A DNA stretch of 32,636 nucleotides from Planctomycetota bacterium (GCA_009773755.1 WSZJ01000023.1:1-32636), one strand, 5' to 3'. Shown: positions 1 through 7,131, numbered from the stretch's first letter. Program-made: numbers and translations. Notes: generated by a model not told the origin, from the letters alone.

Positions 1-51
1 GATCCTATCCCTCGGCGACCGAACGGCTATTTTCCCTGGAGGTCCTTCTCT

Positions 52-218
52 GGCGCGCCGACTTCATTTTGGGAGAGGGGCCGGGCGGAGCGGCGGGGCG
101 CCCCGGAGGCTCGCTTCGTTCAATTCCGGCCGCCCTGCAATCTCTCCCGAAAGAAGCGAGCCCCCGGGGCGTCCCGCCGCGTAGCCCGGTCCCTCTCCCA
201 AAATGAAGTCGGCGCGCC
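52..218. repeat. Long imperfect inverted repeat (about 68-bp arms, 31-bp loop)
   Basis: Arms lie at 52-119 and 151-218. The outer 28 bp of each arm (52-79 and 191-218) are exact reverse complements, starting from GGCGCGCCGACTTC. The inner 40 bp differ at about six places, and two of those differences would still pair as G-U in RNA. The loop is 120-150. No reading frame is credible here. It could be a long RNA hairpin, a small non-autonomous element, or an intervening segment of a structured RNA; the sequence alone does not decide. Confidence 0.85.
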
Positions 219-522
219 GGGGGGAAACCGGCGCGCCTCTTCAGAATACCCGGCTGGGGGCAGCGATGTTTCGCGCCGACCGGAGGGAATTCGGTCTTCC
301 CAGCCGGACTTGGGGACGATTCAGGGTCAGCCTGGGGCCCGTATTACCTGCGCGCGAGGAGGATCGAGGGAAGCCGAAGGGTTGTCTGACGGCCCGAGAC
401 ATCTTGTACGAGCCGGGCTAAGGCTTCGACTTCGGTCCGATGCCTCCTCGCGCTCCAACCGGTACTAACCGGCGCGGGTCGGGAACCCGGTAACCGCCTG
501 CGACGGCCCGGTTGACTTTTTT
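211..522 (+). ncRNA. Candidate structured RNA; 3' end resembles the 23S rRNA 3' terminus
   Basis: This gene-free stretch is full of stems: 211-220 with 228-237 (exact 10 bp), 250-258 with 299-307 (exact 9 bp) enclosing 278-282/292-296, 352-366 with 438-453 (15 bp, one bulge), and a UUCG-capped hairpin near 422-444. The 12-mer AACCGGTACTAA at 457-468, preceded by CGATGC and a GCTCC, resembles the last helix of bacterial 23S rRNA. AACCGG (467-472) can pair with CCGGTT (508-513), followed by six T at 517-522, terminator-like on the plus strand. Against a working 23S gene, the universally conserved sarcin-ricin sequence is absent. It may be a degenerate 23S fragment or an unrelated structured RNA. 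The resemblance is seen; the identity is a guess. Confidence 0.3.
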
Positions 523-525
523 CTC

Positions 526-936
526 CTACATGGCGATGGACGGCGGGGCGTAGTGCTCGATGATCAGGCCGACGATCATTTTCTTCTGGTCGTTCTCGAG
601 GGTGTTGAAGCGGCATGTCACGGTGTAATCGAAGGCGGACCCGGTGAGCTTCTGGATCTCGGTGGCGGTGGCGTCGACGATGGTGGAATAGTCCCGGCCG
701 CAGAGGGCGGCGACGAAGCGGCGGCCGATGAGGAGGCCTGCGAGGTCGGGGATCGGCTGGCCGCTGGGGGCGGAGCCGTCGATCGTGGAGCTGGGTCGGT
801 TACGGGCGCTGAGAGCGGCCGTGAAACCGAGGGGGGAAATGGAACGAATGTAGCCCTCGTACTCGGTGCGGCCGTTTTCGCACAGCCAGACGGAAGCGTT
901 GCGGACGATGAGGACGGTGGAATCGGTTGCACTCAT
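526..936 (-). CDS. Small PilZ-like protein of unknown function
   Basis: This 136-residue protein has no signal peptide or membrane segment. The ATG at 936 follows a purine-rich GGGGGGAAA stretch about 8 nt upstream. The pattern, a short beta segment with Gly-Tyr-Ile-Arg-Ser-Ile-Ser near residue 30, a Gly-Phe pair after it, and a final Cys-Arg-Phe strand followed by a helix reading KKMIVGLIIEH, resembles a PilZ barrel (cyclic-di-GMP effector fold). The usual RxxxR binding motif is not obvious, so nucleotide binding is doubtful. It sits downstream of the terC-fmt-murJ-MazG run, in the same direction, but has a separate promoter in front. Gene call good; family assignment tentative. Confidence 0.7.
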   Translation of the reverse strand: MSATDSTVLIVRNASVWLCENGRTEYEGYIRSISPLGFTAALSARNRPSSTIDGSAPSGQPIPDLAGLLIGRRFVAALCGRDYSTIVDATATEIQKLTGSAFDYTVTCRFNTLENDQKKMIVGLIIEHYAPPSIAM

Positions 937-977
937 GTCGGTTTCCCCCCGAGTGGATCTGCACGTCTGTGAAGGGA

Positions 978-1006
978 ATGGTACGACATAGGATAAGCAC
1001 AGTCAA
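978..1006 (-). promoter_or_regulatory. Sigma70-type promoter for the PilZ-like gene
   Basis: On the minus strand, TTGACT (1006-1001) is followed 17 nt later by TACCAT (983-978). An A/T-rich stretch at about 1011-1040 lies just upstream and could act as an UP element; it stands out against the GC-rich surroundings. The start codon is about 40 nt downstream. The rest of the 937-1088 gap shows no gene and no convincing terminator. Confidence 0.5.
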
Positions 1007-1088
1007 GTGCGTAAAACTTTTAAATTTTAAGCATTTTATGCTGCAGAAGTGCCCGCCCGCCAAGGGCTTGCGGAAGCTCGAAATTTCC

Positions 1089-1388
1089 TTACGGACCACC
1101 TTGTTCCGCACACCGGCAAGGCGTCCCCCCGCACCGCGGACATCCCTTCCCATACTTCCCCGCCGCCGCGTCCTCCAGGTCCACTCCGGCCATGCTCGCC
1201 AGCGTCGAAAGCCACGCCAGCACGTCCGCAAACTCCGCCCGCTTCTCCTCGTCCGTCCCATGGCGAAGCGCTTCAGCCAGCTCCCCGACCTCCTCGACGA
1301 ACCACAGAAACGTGCCGCCAACGCCACGCGCGGAGTCCCTGGTGAAGTACTGCGCCCGTATGCACGACTGGAATTCGCGGATCGTCAC
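1089..1388 (-). CDS. MazG-like nucleotide pyrophosphohydrolase with C-terminal Cys cluster
   Basis: A 99-residue protein of the all-alpha MazG/NTP-PPase superfamily, which hydrolyses (deoxy)nucleoside triphosphates to monophosphate and pyrophosphate using Mg2+. The metal-binding pattern is visible as EEVGE (Glu32, Glu33, Glu36) and EFAD (Glu52, Asp55). The C-terminus ends in CPRCGGTPCRC (Cys83, 86, 91, 93), a probable zinc site found in this short MazG-like group. The start is GTG at 1388 with AAGGA about 8 nt upstream. It overlaps the murJ stop as GTGA, so translation is probably coupled to murJ. Substrate is unknown; house-cleaning of aberrant nucleotides is the family-level guess. Confidence 0.85.
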   Translation of the reverse strand: MTIREFQSCIRAQYFTRDSARGVGGTFLWFVEEVGELAEALRHGTDEEKRAEFADVLAWLSTLASMAGVDLEDAAAGKYGKGCPRCGGTPCRCAEQGGP

Positions 1389-2977
1389 GGGAGATTCCTT
1401 GAATGGCGGCGGAACGCGAAAACTTCACGCGCTTCCGGCACTCTCAGCAGCAGCGCCCCTGCGAAATACACGATGGCGCCGGCTGCAACCGGAGCGAGCC
1501 CCTGCACGTACTTCTGGTTCGGGAGAACATGAAGAAGTCCGAGAGCCGCCGCCGCCATGGCGCCCGCCGCCAGGACCGGGCGCACGCACCAGCCGAAGAT
1601 GGGAAGCCAGCGGATTTCCGGGACGTTGCGACGCAGCAGCACGCAGAGGATCACCAGCTGCACCGCCGCCGTGATCGAAGTTGCCAGCGCCAGCCCCGCT
1701 TCCCTCCACCAATGGACGAATGTCAGGTTCAGGGCGAGGTTGAAGAAGACAGCGCCAGCGCCAAGCACAGCGGGCGTCTTCGCGTCGCGGGCCGCAAAAA
1801 AGGCGCGGGTGATGACGTGCTGCGCGCACGCGGCCCACGTTCCGAGGCCGTAAAACGCGAGGACCGCGCCCGAGCGGCGAGCCATCGGTTCCGAAAAATT
1901 TCCGTGCTCGAAGATCATTCTGATGATCGGCGTCGCGAGGACGCAGAGGCCGACGGAAGCGGGGATCGCGAGCACGAGCACCATGCGGAACGATTTCGCG
2001 AGCGCCCCCGCGACTTCCTCGCGGCGGCCGCGCGCGAAGGCGTCGGCGAATTCGGGGAACGCGGCCTGCGCAATCGAGAGGCCGATCAGCGCGATCGGAA
2101 AGTTGAACAATCGATTTGCGAAGTACAGCGCGGAGACGGCGCCGTCGCCGGGAACCATCGCTTCGGCGACAGCATTGTCCACGAGCACGTTGATCTGGAA
2201 CACCGCGATCCCGAACGTCATCGGCGCCATCGTCGCGAGCATCCGCTTCACGCCCGGCTCCCATTTCGGAAGCGGCGCGAGCGGAACTTTGTGGGCGCGG
2301 AGGGCGGGGACCTGGAGGAGGAGCTGGCCCAGGCCTGCGGCGGTGATCGACCAGGCGATGACGCGGGCTTTGCCTTCCTCGGTCGCCGCGAACCAACCGA
2401 CTGCGAAGAAGGCGGCGATTTCGAAGAGGTTGAGGACGGATGAGGCGAGGGCCGGGAGAAGGAAATGGCGGTGGACGTTGAGGATGCCCGTAACGAGCGC
2501 GACGAGGCAGATGAGCGGCATGTACGGCAGCAGCACGACGAGCAGATCCGCGACAAGGCGGCCCTTCGGGTCGCCGAGCGTCCGCGCCAGTCCGCCGCAG
2601 ACGCCCATGCCGCCGGCGGCGACGACGCCCAGGAAAAGTGCGAGGAGGGTCATCGCGGAGCGGGCGAAGCGATCCGCCTCTGCGCGCGACTTGTTGGCGA
2701 TCGCGTCGGCGTAGGCGGGGATGAACGCCGCGGTCAGGGCGCCTTCGCCGAAGAAGCGGCGGAAGAGATTAGGGACGAGCGTCGCAAGGACGAACGCGTC
2801 ATTGACGCGCCCGCCGCCGAACAGACCGGCGAGCAGGACGTCGCGAACCAGGCCAAGGAGGCGCGAGAGGAGGATGCAGGCCGAAACGATGCGCGCGGAC
2901 GACAGGATGCCGGCCGAGGTCTCGCGGGAAACTGCGGGGATCATGGGGGGCGGAGTCGCAGTCACGGGCATCTCCAT
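1385..2977 (-). CDS. murJ: MurJ-type lipid II flippase (MviN family)
   Basis: A polytopic inner-membrane protein of the MOP superfamily that flips lipid II to the periplasmic face for peptidoglycan synthesis. From the chosen ATG at 2977 it is 530 residues, the normal length for MurJ, with about 14 hydrophobic segments. The N-terminal family signature SRLLGLVRDVLLAGLFG is followed by NDAFVLATLVPNLFRRFFGEG. The open frame runs upstream to 3352, but that part overlaps fmt and is basic and low in complexity, so the later ATG, with an AGG about 9 nt upstream, is preferred; a second ATG at 2971 is possible. It lies between fmt and the MazG-like gene, overlapping the latter by 4 nt. Confidence 0.88.
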   Translation of the reverse strand: MEMPVTATPPPMIPAVSRETSAGILSSARIVSACILLSRLLGLVRDVLLAGLFGGGRVNDAFVLATLVPNLFRRFFGEGALTAAFIPAYADAIANKSRAEADRFARSAMTLLALFLGVVAAGGMGVCGGLARTLGDPKGRLVADLLVVLLPYMPLICLVALVTGILNVHRHFLLPALASSVLNLFEIAAFFAVGWFAATEEGKARVIAWSITAAGLGQLLLQVPALRAHKVPLAPLPKWEPGVKRMLATMAPMTFGIAVFQINVLVDNAVAEAMVPGDGAVSALYFANRLFNFPIALIGLSIAQAAFPEFADAFARGRREEVAGALAKSFRMVLVLAIPASVGLCVLATPIIRMIFEHGNFSEPMARRSGAVLAFYGLGTWAACAQHVITRAFFAARDAKTPAVLGAGAVFFNLALNLTFVHWWREAGLALATSITAAVQLVILCVLLRRNVPEIRWLPIFGWCVRPVLAAGAMAAAALGLLHVLPNQKYVQGLAPVAAGAIVYFAGALLLRVPEAREVFAFRRHSRNLP

Positions 2978-3024
2978 TACATCGGCCTGCGGCTTCAGGC
3001 GGCTTGACCCGCGGAAGGAAGTGT

Positions 3025-3052
3025 GTAGTGGGTAGGAGGTAGGGGGTAGGAA
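3025..3052. repeat. Degenerate heptad array, GTAGnnn x4
   Basis: The fmt-murJ gap (2978-3075) contains four 7-bp units in register: GTAGTGG, GTAGGAG, GTAGGGG, GTAGGAA. The first four bases are constant and the last three vary. The plus strand is G-rich enough to form a G-quadruplex. It is one of several heptad arrays in this window, resembling the short tandemly repeated repetitive (STRR) heptamers described in cyanobacteria. Confidence 0.75.
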
Positions 3053-3075
3053 CGGCGACTTTTCGGGATGGAAAG

Positions 3076-4029
3076 CTAGCCGGCGGGGCTTTCGAAGCGG
3101 CACCCGCCGTAGTCTCGCAGGCGAAAACCATTCGCGAATTCTTCCGCCGACACAGCCTTGCGGCTCTCCGGTTGCAACCGCAGAAGGTCGAGCGCGCCGG
3201 CGCCTGTCTTGACGCGCACCGCGTCTTTCCGGACCTCGATCACTTCTCCGGGGGAGCCGCCGAAATCTCCGGCGACCGGCGATGCCGCCAGAACGGTCAC
3301 CCGCAGCGGCTTTGCACCCGGCTTGACGAATGCTGCGGCCGCCCCAGGCCACGGCGTCATCGCGCGGATCCGCCGCGCAAGGTCGACCGCCGGGCGCGCG
3401 AAATCCAGAGCGCCGTCCGCGCGGGCCAGCTTCGGCGCCAGCGTCGCTTTCGCGTGATCCTGTTCCTGGAAGCGTCCTTCCCCGCTCTCAAGAAGGCGAA
3501 GGGCCTCGAGCAGCGAGGGCGCCGCTGCCGACGCGATGCGCGCTTCCAGCTCCCCCGCCGATTCGTCGCCGCTCAAGGCGAACGCCGACCGGACGAGGAC
3601 GGGCCCTGCGTCCATTTCTTTCACCATGCGGAAGATCGTAACGCCGCTCTCGGCGTCCCCGGCGAGTATCGCATACGCGATAGGAGCGGCTCCGCGATGG
3701 CGTGGGAGGAGGGACGCGTGGACGTTCAAGCCGCCGTGCTTCGCCAGCCGCAGCACGCGGTCAGGCACCTTCTGTCCGTACGCCGCCGTTACGAGCACGT
3801 CCGGCGCCAGGGCGCCGATCATCTCCGCCGCTTCCCCGATCTTCTCCGGCTGCAACACCTTCAGGCCAAGCGCGACCGCGGCCGACTTCACGGCCGTCGC
3901 TTCGAGCACCCGCCCGCGGCCTTTCGGCCTGTCCGGCTGCGACAGCACGAGCGGAACCTGGTGCTGCGCCGCCACCGCCCGCAGGCTCGGCACCGCGAAT
4001 TCAGGCGTCCCCGCGAAGACGACGCGCAT
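3076..4029 (-). CDS. fmt: Methionyl-tRNA formyltransferase
   Basis: Formylates Met-tRNA(fMet) using 10-formyl-tetrahydrofolate in the cytoplasm, so that initiator tRNA is recognised by IF2. The 317-residue length is typical. The catalytic set is intact: Asn102 and His104 in GGLNVHASLLP, the SLLP folate loop at 106-109, Arg-Gly at 112-113 followed by AAPI, and Asp140 in KEMDAGPV. The tRNA-binding C-terminal domain begins at about residue 205. The ATG at 4029 overlaps the terC stop by one base (TGATG), so translation is likely coupled. murJ follows after a 98-nt gap that contains the heptad array. Confidence 0.96.
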   Translation of the reverse strand: MRVVFAGTPEFAVPSLRAVAAQHQVPLVLSQPDRPKGRGRVLEATAVKSAAVALGLKVLQPEKIGEAAEMIGALAPDVLVTAAYGQKVPDRVLRLAKHGGLNVHASLLPRHRGAAPIAYAILAGDAESGVTIFRMVKEMDAGPVLVRSAFALSGDESAGELEARIASAAAPSLLEALRLLESGEGRFQEQDHAKATLAPKLARADGALDFARPAVDLARRIRAMTPWPGAAAAFVKPGAKPLRVTVLAASPVAGDFGGSPGEVIEVRKDAVRVKTGAGALDLLRLQPESRKAVSAEEFANGFRLRDYGGCRFESPAG

Positions 4030-4799
4030 CAGGCCGGGTTCCTCCGCAGGATCTGGGTGTTGTCGTGGAGATTGACGGGCTGCTGTTTCTTGCGGAAGCG
4101 CATGTTGAGGAGCTCGACGAGGAGCGAGAAGGCCATCGCAGAGTAGATGTACCCCTTGTTGACGTGCGTCCCGAGGCCTTCGGCGACGAGCATGATGCCG
4201 ATGAGGTTCAGGAAGGACAGCGCGAGGATCTTGACGCTCGGGTGCCGGTGGACGAAGTCGCCGATCGTGCCCGCCGCGGCGATCATCACGCCGACCGCGA
4301 CGAACATCGCGATCACCATGATCAGGATGCTCTGTGCCATTCCGACGGCCGTGATGACCGAGTCGAGCGAGAAGACCAGGTCGAGGACGATGATCTGGGC
4401 GATGATCGAGCCCATCGTCGCGGTGCCGCCGCCCGTTTTCGACTCGTGGTCCTCACCCTCCAGCTTCTCGTAGATCTCGTGCGTGGCCTTCGCCACGAGG
4501 AAGGCGCCTCCGAGGATCAGGATGAGCGACTTGCCGGAGATCGGGGTGGACATGACGGTGAAGAGCGTCGCCTTCAACTTCATCACCCAGGTGATGCTGA
4601 AGAGCAGCCCCAGCCGGCAGACCAGGGCGAGAATCATGCCGATCTTGCGCCCCGCCGCGCGTTTGGCCTCGGGCAGTTTCCCGGTAAGGATCGCGATGAA
4701 GACGACGTTGTCGATCCCCAGGACGATTTCCATCAGCGACAAGGTGAGCAGGGCGGTGAGACCCTGGCCTGTGAGGAGAACGCTGAAATCGATGCTCAT
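4029..4799 (-). CDS. TerC family integral membrane protein
   Basis: A 256-residue polytopic membrane protein of the TerC family (LysE superfamily), linked in other bacteria to tellurite resistance and metal-ion export, notably manganese loaded onto secreted proteins. Seven or so hydrophobic helices are visible. The two paired acidic signatures are intact: GIDNVVF (Asp30) and LDLVFSLDSVIT (Asp140, Asp146). A hydrophilic loop rich in Glu and His lies near 112-128. The ATG at 4799 has GGAG about 9 nt upstream. It is first of the leftward run terC-fmt-murJ-MazG. Substrate cannot be read from sequence, so no specific gene symbol is given. Confidence 0.92.
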   Translation of the reverse strand: MSIDFSVLLTGQGLTALLTLSLMEIVLGIDNVVFIAILTGKLPEAKRAAGRKIGMILALVCRLGLLFSITWVMKLKATLFTVMSTPISGKSLILILGGAFLVAKATHEIYEKLEGEDHESKTGGGTATMGSIIAQIIVLDLVFSLDSVITAVGMAQSILIMVIAMFVAVGVMIAAAGTIGDFVHRHPSVKILALSFLNLIGIMLVAEGLGTHVNKGYIYSAMAFSLLVELLNMRFRKKQQPVNLHDNTQILRRNPA

Positions 4800-4868
4800 G
4801 GCGTGGCTCCGCGAGGAGTGAAGGAGGACCGGCGGCGGGACGACGCATCCCGTGGCCGGGCGGCGGGG

Positions 4869-4897
4869 AGATTAGCCGGGGCGATTGCACTTCGCAA
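4869..4897 (-). promoter_or_regulatory. Possible promoter for the terC-fmt-murJ run
   Basis: On the minus strand TTGCGA (4897-4892) and TAATCT (4874-4869) are 17 nt apart, about 70 nt before the terC start. The match is modest. The 4800-4950 gap lies between divergent genes and must hold promoters for both directions; no good rightward candidate was found. Confidence 0.3.
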
Positions 4898-4950
4898 GAA
4901 GCGCGCTAAGTCCTATCCACCGCACGGGGGGAACTCTAGACTCTCGCGCC

Positions 4951-5496
4951 ATGCTCTCCACTGCCGAGCGGAGTTCCCTTCTCGCCCATGCACGGCTCGC
5001 CGTGCGGGAGGCCGCCGCGGGCAGGGAGCCCGCAGCCCCGGCTCCGCCGAGCGACAGTCCTTCCCTCGCGGCTGCCGCCGGCGCGTTCGTCACGCTCCAC
5101 GGATCCGGACGCTCGCTTCGCGGCTGCATCGGCTACGTCGAGGCGCGCCGCCCGCTCTGGGTCACCGTCTGGGACGCCGCCCGGCAGGCTGCGCTCGACG
5201 ACCCGCGCTTCCAGCCCGTCAACCACGCCGAGGTCGACACCCTGGCCATCGAAATTTCCGTCCTCGGCGCTCTGCAGGCCGCCGATCCCGCAAGCGTCCG
5301 CATCGGCCAGCACGGCATCGTCCTCTCCCGCGGTCCGCGCCGCGGCCTTCTACTCCCGCAAGTCGCCGTGGAGCACGGCTGGGACGCCGAACGCTTCCTC
5401 GAAGCCGGCTGCGAAAAAGCCGGCCTTCCCCCGAATTCCTGGCGCGACGCCGGCGCCAGAATCGAAGTCTTCACCGCGGAGGTCTTTGGAACATGA
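4951..5496 (+). CDS. amrA: AMMECR1-domain protein (AmmeMemoRadiSam system protein A)
   Basis: A 181-residue protein that is essentially one AMMECR1 domain. The family core is clear: LRGCIGYVEARRPLW at about 52-66, then AARQAALDDPRFQPV, a Val-Asp-Thr-Leu-Ala-Ile-Glu-Ile-Ser-Val-Leu strand, and a late LLPQVAVEHGWDAERFLEAGCEKAGLP region (in two parts, around 128-155). In many genomes this protein occurs with a MEMO-like dioxygenase-fold protein and a radical SAM enzyme; neither partner is in this window. The biochemical role is unsettled. The ATG at 4951 matches the usual domain start; the frame is open back to 4885 but that part is not family-like. No good ribosome-binding site is seen. Its stop overlaps the next start (ATGA). 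Confidence 0.9.
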   Translation: MLSTAERSSLLAHARLAVREAAAGREPAAPAPPSDSPSLAAAAGAFVTLHGSGRSLRGCIGYVEARRPLWVTVWDAARQAALDDPRFQPVNHAEVDTLAIEISVLGALQAADPASVRIGQHGIVLSRGPRRGLLLPQVAVEHGWDAERFLEAGCEKAGLPPNSWRDAGARIEVFTAEVFGT

Positions 5497-5993
5497 AATG
5501 GCTCCCGATCGCAGTCCTGCTCCTCTCCTTCGCCGGCTGCACCATCGGCGTGGAACCCGGATTGCGCGAACCGTACACGACGAGGGCAACCTGGAAGGGA
5601 ACGCGGCTCAAGGTAGAAGCGCTGGATGGGACGGCGATGGCGACATCCAAGCCGGGCGCGCTGACGTATGAGTTTGACCCGAAGGAATGGAACCCGTTCC
5701 TCGCGAAGACGCTCGCGGAGGACCTGAAGGAGCTGGAATCGAGCGAAGGGGAGCCGGCGGTTCTGAAGGTGGGGATCTCCCGGGTGAACCTGGAAGAGCG
5801 AGCGGCGTCGCAGGGATCGTACGCGGAGTTCTGGATCAAGGTCTCGGGGCCGCTGGGCGAGAAGGAATACCGCGGCCTGAATGAGAGCCAGCTCAATTTT
5901 CGCGATGCGGCACGGCGCGCGGCGGCGGATGCGATGAAGGCGCTCGTGGAGGATGCGGAACTGCGGCGGGGGTTCACGGTGAATCCGAAGTAG
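5493..5993 (+). CDS. Predicted lipoprotein of unknown function
   Basis: A 166-residue protein with a lipoprotein signal: Met-Lys-Trp, a short hydrophobic stretch, then SFAGC with Cys16 as the lipidation site. The mature part alternates beta strands and ends in an Ala-rich helix (AARRAAADAMKALVED), an arrangement like small periplasmic lipoproteins of the DUF4136/LptE-like kind; this is only a fold-level impression. The ATG at 5493 overlaps the AMMECR1 stop by 4 nt and is preceded by GGAGG 10 nt upstream, so the two genes are translationally coupled. Function not recognised. Confidence 0.8.
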   Translation: MKWLPIAVLLLSFAGCTIGVEPGLREPYTTRATWKGTRLKVEALDGTAMATSKPGALTYEFDPKEWNPFLAKTLAEDLKELESSEGEPAVLKVGISRVNLEERAASQGSYAEFWIKVSGPLGEKEYRGLNESQLNFRDAARRAAADAMKALVEDAELRRGFTVNPK

Positions 5994-6045
5994 TTCAATT
6001 CATAATTTAGAATTTATAATTATAAATCAATAATTATGAATTGAA
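5994..6045. repeat. A/T-rich heptad array and inverted repeat
   Basis: Immediately after the lipoprotein stop, a 52-bp almost pure A/T block interrupts GC-rich DNA. It reads in 7-bp register as TTCAATT, CATAATT, TAGAATT, TATAATT, ATAAATC, AATAATT, ATGAATT: a nearly constant AATT with three variable bases. Its ends (5994-6006 and 6033-6045) are exact 13-bp inverted repeats, and 6012-6027 is a perfect 16-bp palindrome. It lies between convergent genes, next to a terminator. Confidence 0.8.
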
Positions 6046-6046
6046 A

Positions 6047-6083
6047 CAAAAAAGCCCCAGGTGGTCGCTCAACCACCCGGGGC
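6047..6083 (-). terminator. Intrinsic terminator of the OmpA-like gene
   Basis: Read leftward, a stem of GCCCCgGGTGGT with ACCACCtGGGGC around a 6-nt loop (6083-6054) is followed by TTTTTTG. It sits 20 nt past the stop codon of the leftward OmpA-like gene. Confidence 0.93.
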
Positions 6084-6103
6084 CCCCTCTCGTTCTTATG
6101 TCG

Positions 6104-6835
6104 TTACTTGGCGTCCGCTTCCGTCACGTACGGGTCCTGCGCGCTGAACCGGATCTCCACCCGGCGGTTCTTGCGCTTGTTCCCGTTCTCGGCCGGCTGG
6201 TGCTCGCCCCAGCTGGTCATGTGCAGTTTTCCGGCATCGATGCCGCCTTCCTTCTGAAGCATCAACAGCACCGACAGCGCCCGCTCCGCGCCCAGCTCGA
6301 AATTCGAGCCCGTCGGGAACTTCCCGAGGCTCCGCTTGATCGGGTCCGAGTCCGTGTGACCGTCGACGCGAACGAAGAGCCCCTTGGACTTCAGCTCCTT
6401 CGCCACTTCAAGCAGGATCTGCTTCCCCTGCGCCTTCAATTCGGTCTTGCCCGAATCGAAGAGTACTTCACCCGAGAACCGGATGAAATCCCTGCCGTAT
6501 TCGATGTCCGAGCCCTCGCTTCCGCCCGAGCCCTCCGGCATGACCAGCGCGCCCAGCTTCGCGCGGATCTCGTCGGCGATCGCTTTCGCCGCGGCGAGTT
6601 CGACGTCCTTCGACTCGACCCGGACGCGCTCCAGGTCCGTCATCGTCTGCTGCTTCTCGAGCTGCAGCTTCAGGTTCGCGTTCTCCCGCCCGATGTCTTC
6701 CTTCAACTTCTGGTTCAGCTCAGCCTGCGCCGAATAGCGCGCCTTCAGGTCGTCGTACTCCATCATGGACACGCAGCCGCTGCCGGTGACGGCCATCACG
6801 GCAGCGCCGCAGATCGCGATGAACGGCTTCCGCAT
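6104..6835 (-). CDS. OmpA/MotB-domain lipoprotein
   Basis: A 243-residue envelope protein. A lipoprotein signal ends at TGSGC (Cys21). Residues about 26-85 form a heptad-rich coiled coil, and residues about 110-235 form an OmpA/MotB peptidoglycan-binding domain with VRVDGHTDSDPIK, a Glu-Leu-Gly-Ala-Glu-Arg-Ala helix and the closing NKRKNRRVEIRF. The GHTDSDPI plus FPTGSNFEL spacing is nearer MotB-type than Pal. It probably ties the outer membrane to the cell wall. The ATG at 6835 has AAGGAG about 8 nt upstream; the frame is open to 6907 but the later start gives the signal peptide. It is a single gene, closed by its own terminator. Confidence 0.92.
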   Translation of the reverse strand: MRKPFIAICGAAVMAVTGSGCVSMMEYDDLKARYSAQAELNQKLKEDIGRENANLKLQLEKQQTMTDLERVRVESKDVELAAAKAIADEIRAKLGALVMPEGSGGSEGSDIEYGRDFIRFSGEVLFDSGKTELKAQGKQILLEVAKELKSKGLFVRVDGHTDSDPIKRSLGKFPTGSNFELGAERALSVLLMLQKEGGIDAGKLHMTSWGEHQPAENGNKRKNRRVEIRFSAQDPYVTEADAK

Positions 6836-7066
6836 GGGAAAGCTCCTTTCAAGATGTCCGGCCGCCGTTCTCCCGGGGCTACACGCCTCGCGGGCCGGAC
6901 CGGCCATGCCTGGGGTTGGCCCCTCTCCATGAAAGGGCCTGAGGGTGTATCGGCCTGGCCGCGAACGCGGGTTGAGGCGAAAAACGCAGGATTCGGCAGA
7001 ATATCCGGCAGTTTCGGCCGCAGCGAATCGGACATTGCGCGGCGATGACCGTTGGGAAAGGAGTTC
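6836..7066. other. Gene-free stretch upstream of the OmpA-like gene
   Basis: The gap between the OmpA-like start and the four-helix-bundle gene is about 356 bp. The part at 6836-7066 holds no credible gene. Near the OmpA start an inverted repeat TCCGGCC/GGCCGGA (6857-6863 and 6893-6899) could fold in the 5' leader. No convincing leftward promoter was recognised, though one must exist. The rest of the gap is listed as the heptad array and the promoter. Confidence 0.5.
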
Positions 7067-7091
7067 GGAGACGGGAGACGGGAGACGGGAG
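7067..7091. repeat. Heptad array, GGAGACG x3 plus a partial unit (left arm)
   Basis: Three exact copies of GGAGACG (7067-7087) and a trailing GGAG. The same unit family occurs in the opposite orientation at 7671-7703, on the other side of the four-helix-bundle gene, so the two arrays bracket that gene and its promoter as inverted arms. Confidence 0.85.
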
Positions 7092-7131
7092 TTTCGAGCG
7101 TGGACTGCTTTTTCGCAAGTATCTCATTAAC

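Noticed and set aside
203..421. Short rightward frame of 72 codons in the left structured region
   Set aside because: It begins within the inverted repeat arm, has no ribosome-binding site, and codes Arg/Gly-rich sequence without any family likeness.
1..522. Functional 23S rRNA 3' end
   Set aside because: The near-universal sarcin-ricin sequence is absent, so only a low-confidence candidate RNA is listed.
3025..3052. CRISPR-like or telomere-like repeat
   Set aside because: Units are only 7 bp with no spacers and no associated genes.
2978..3352. N-terminal extension of murJ
   Set aside because: It overlaps fmt, is basic and low in complexity, and crosses the heptad array; the ATG at 2977 gives the normal family length.
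3702..5492. Rightward open frame continuous with the lipoprotein gene
   Set aside because: The lipoprotein begins at 5493 with a signal sequence and ribosome-binding site; the upstream part is antisense to fmt and terC and overlaps amrA.
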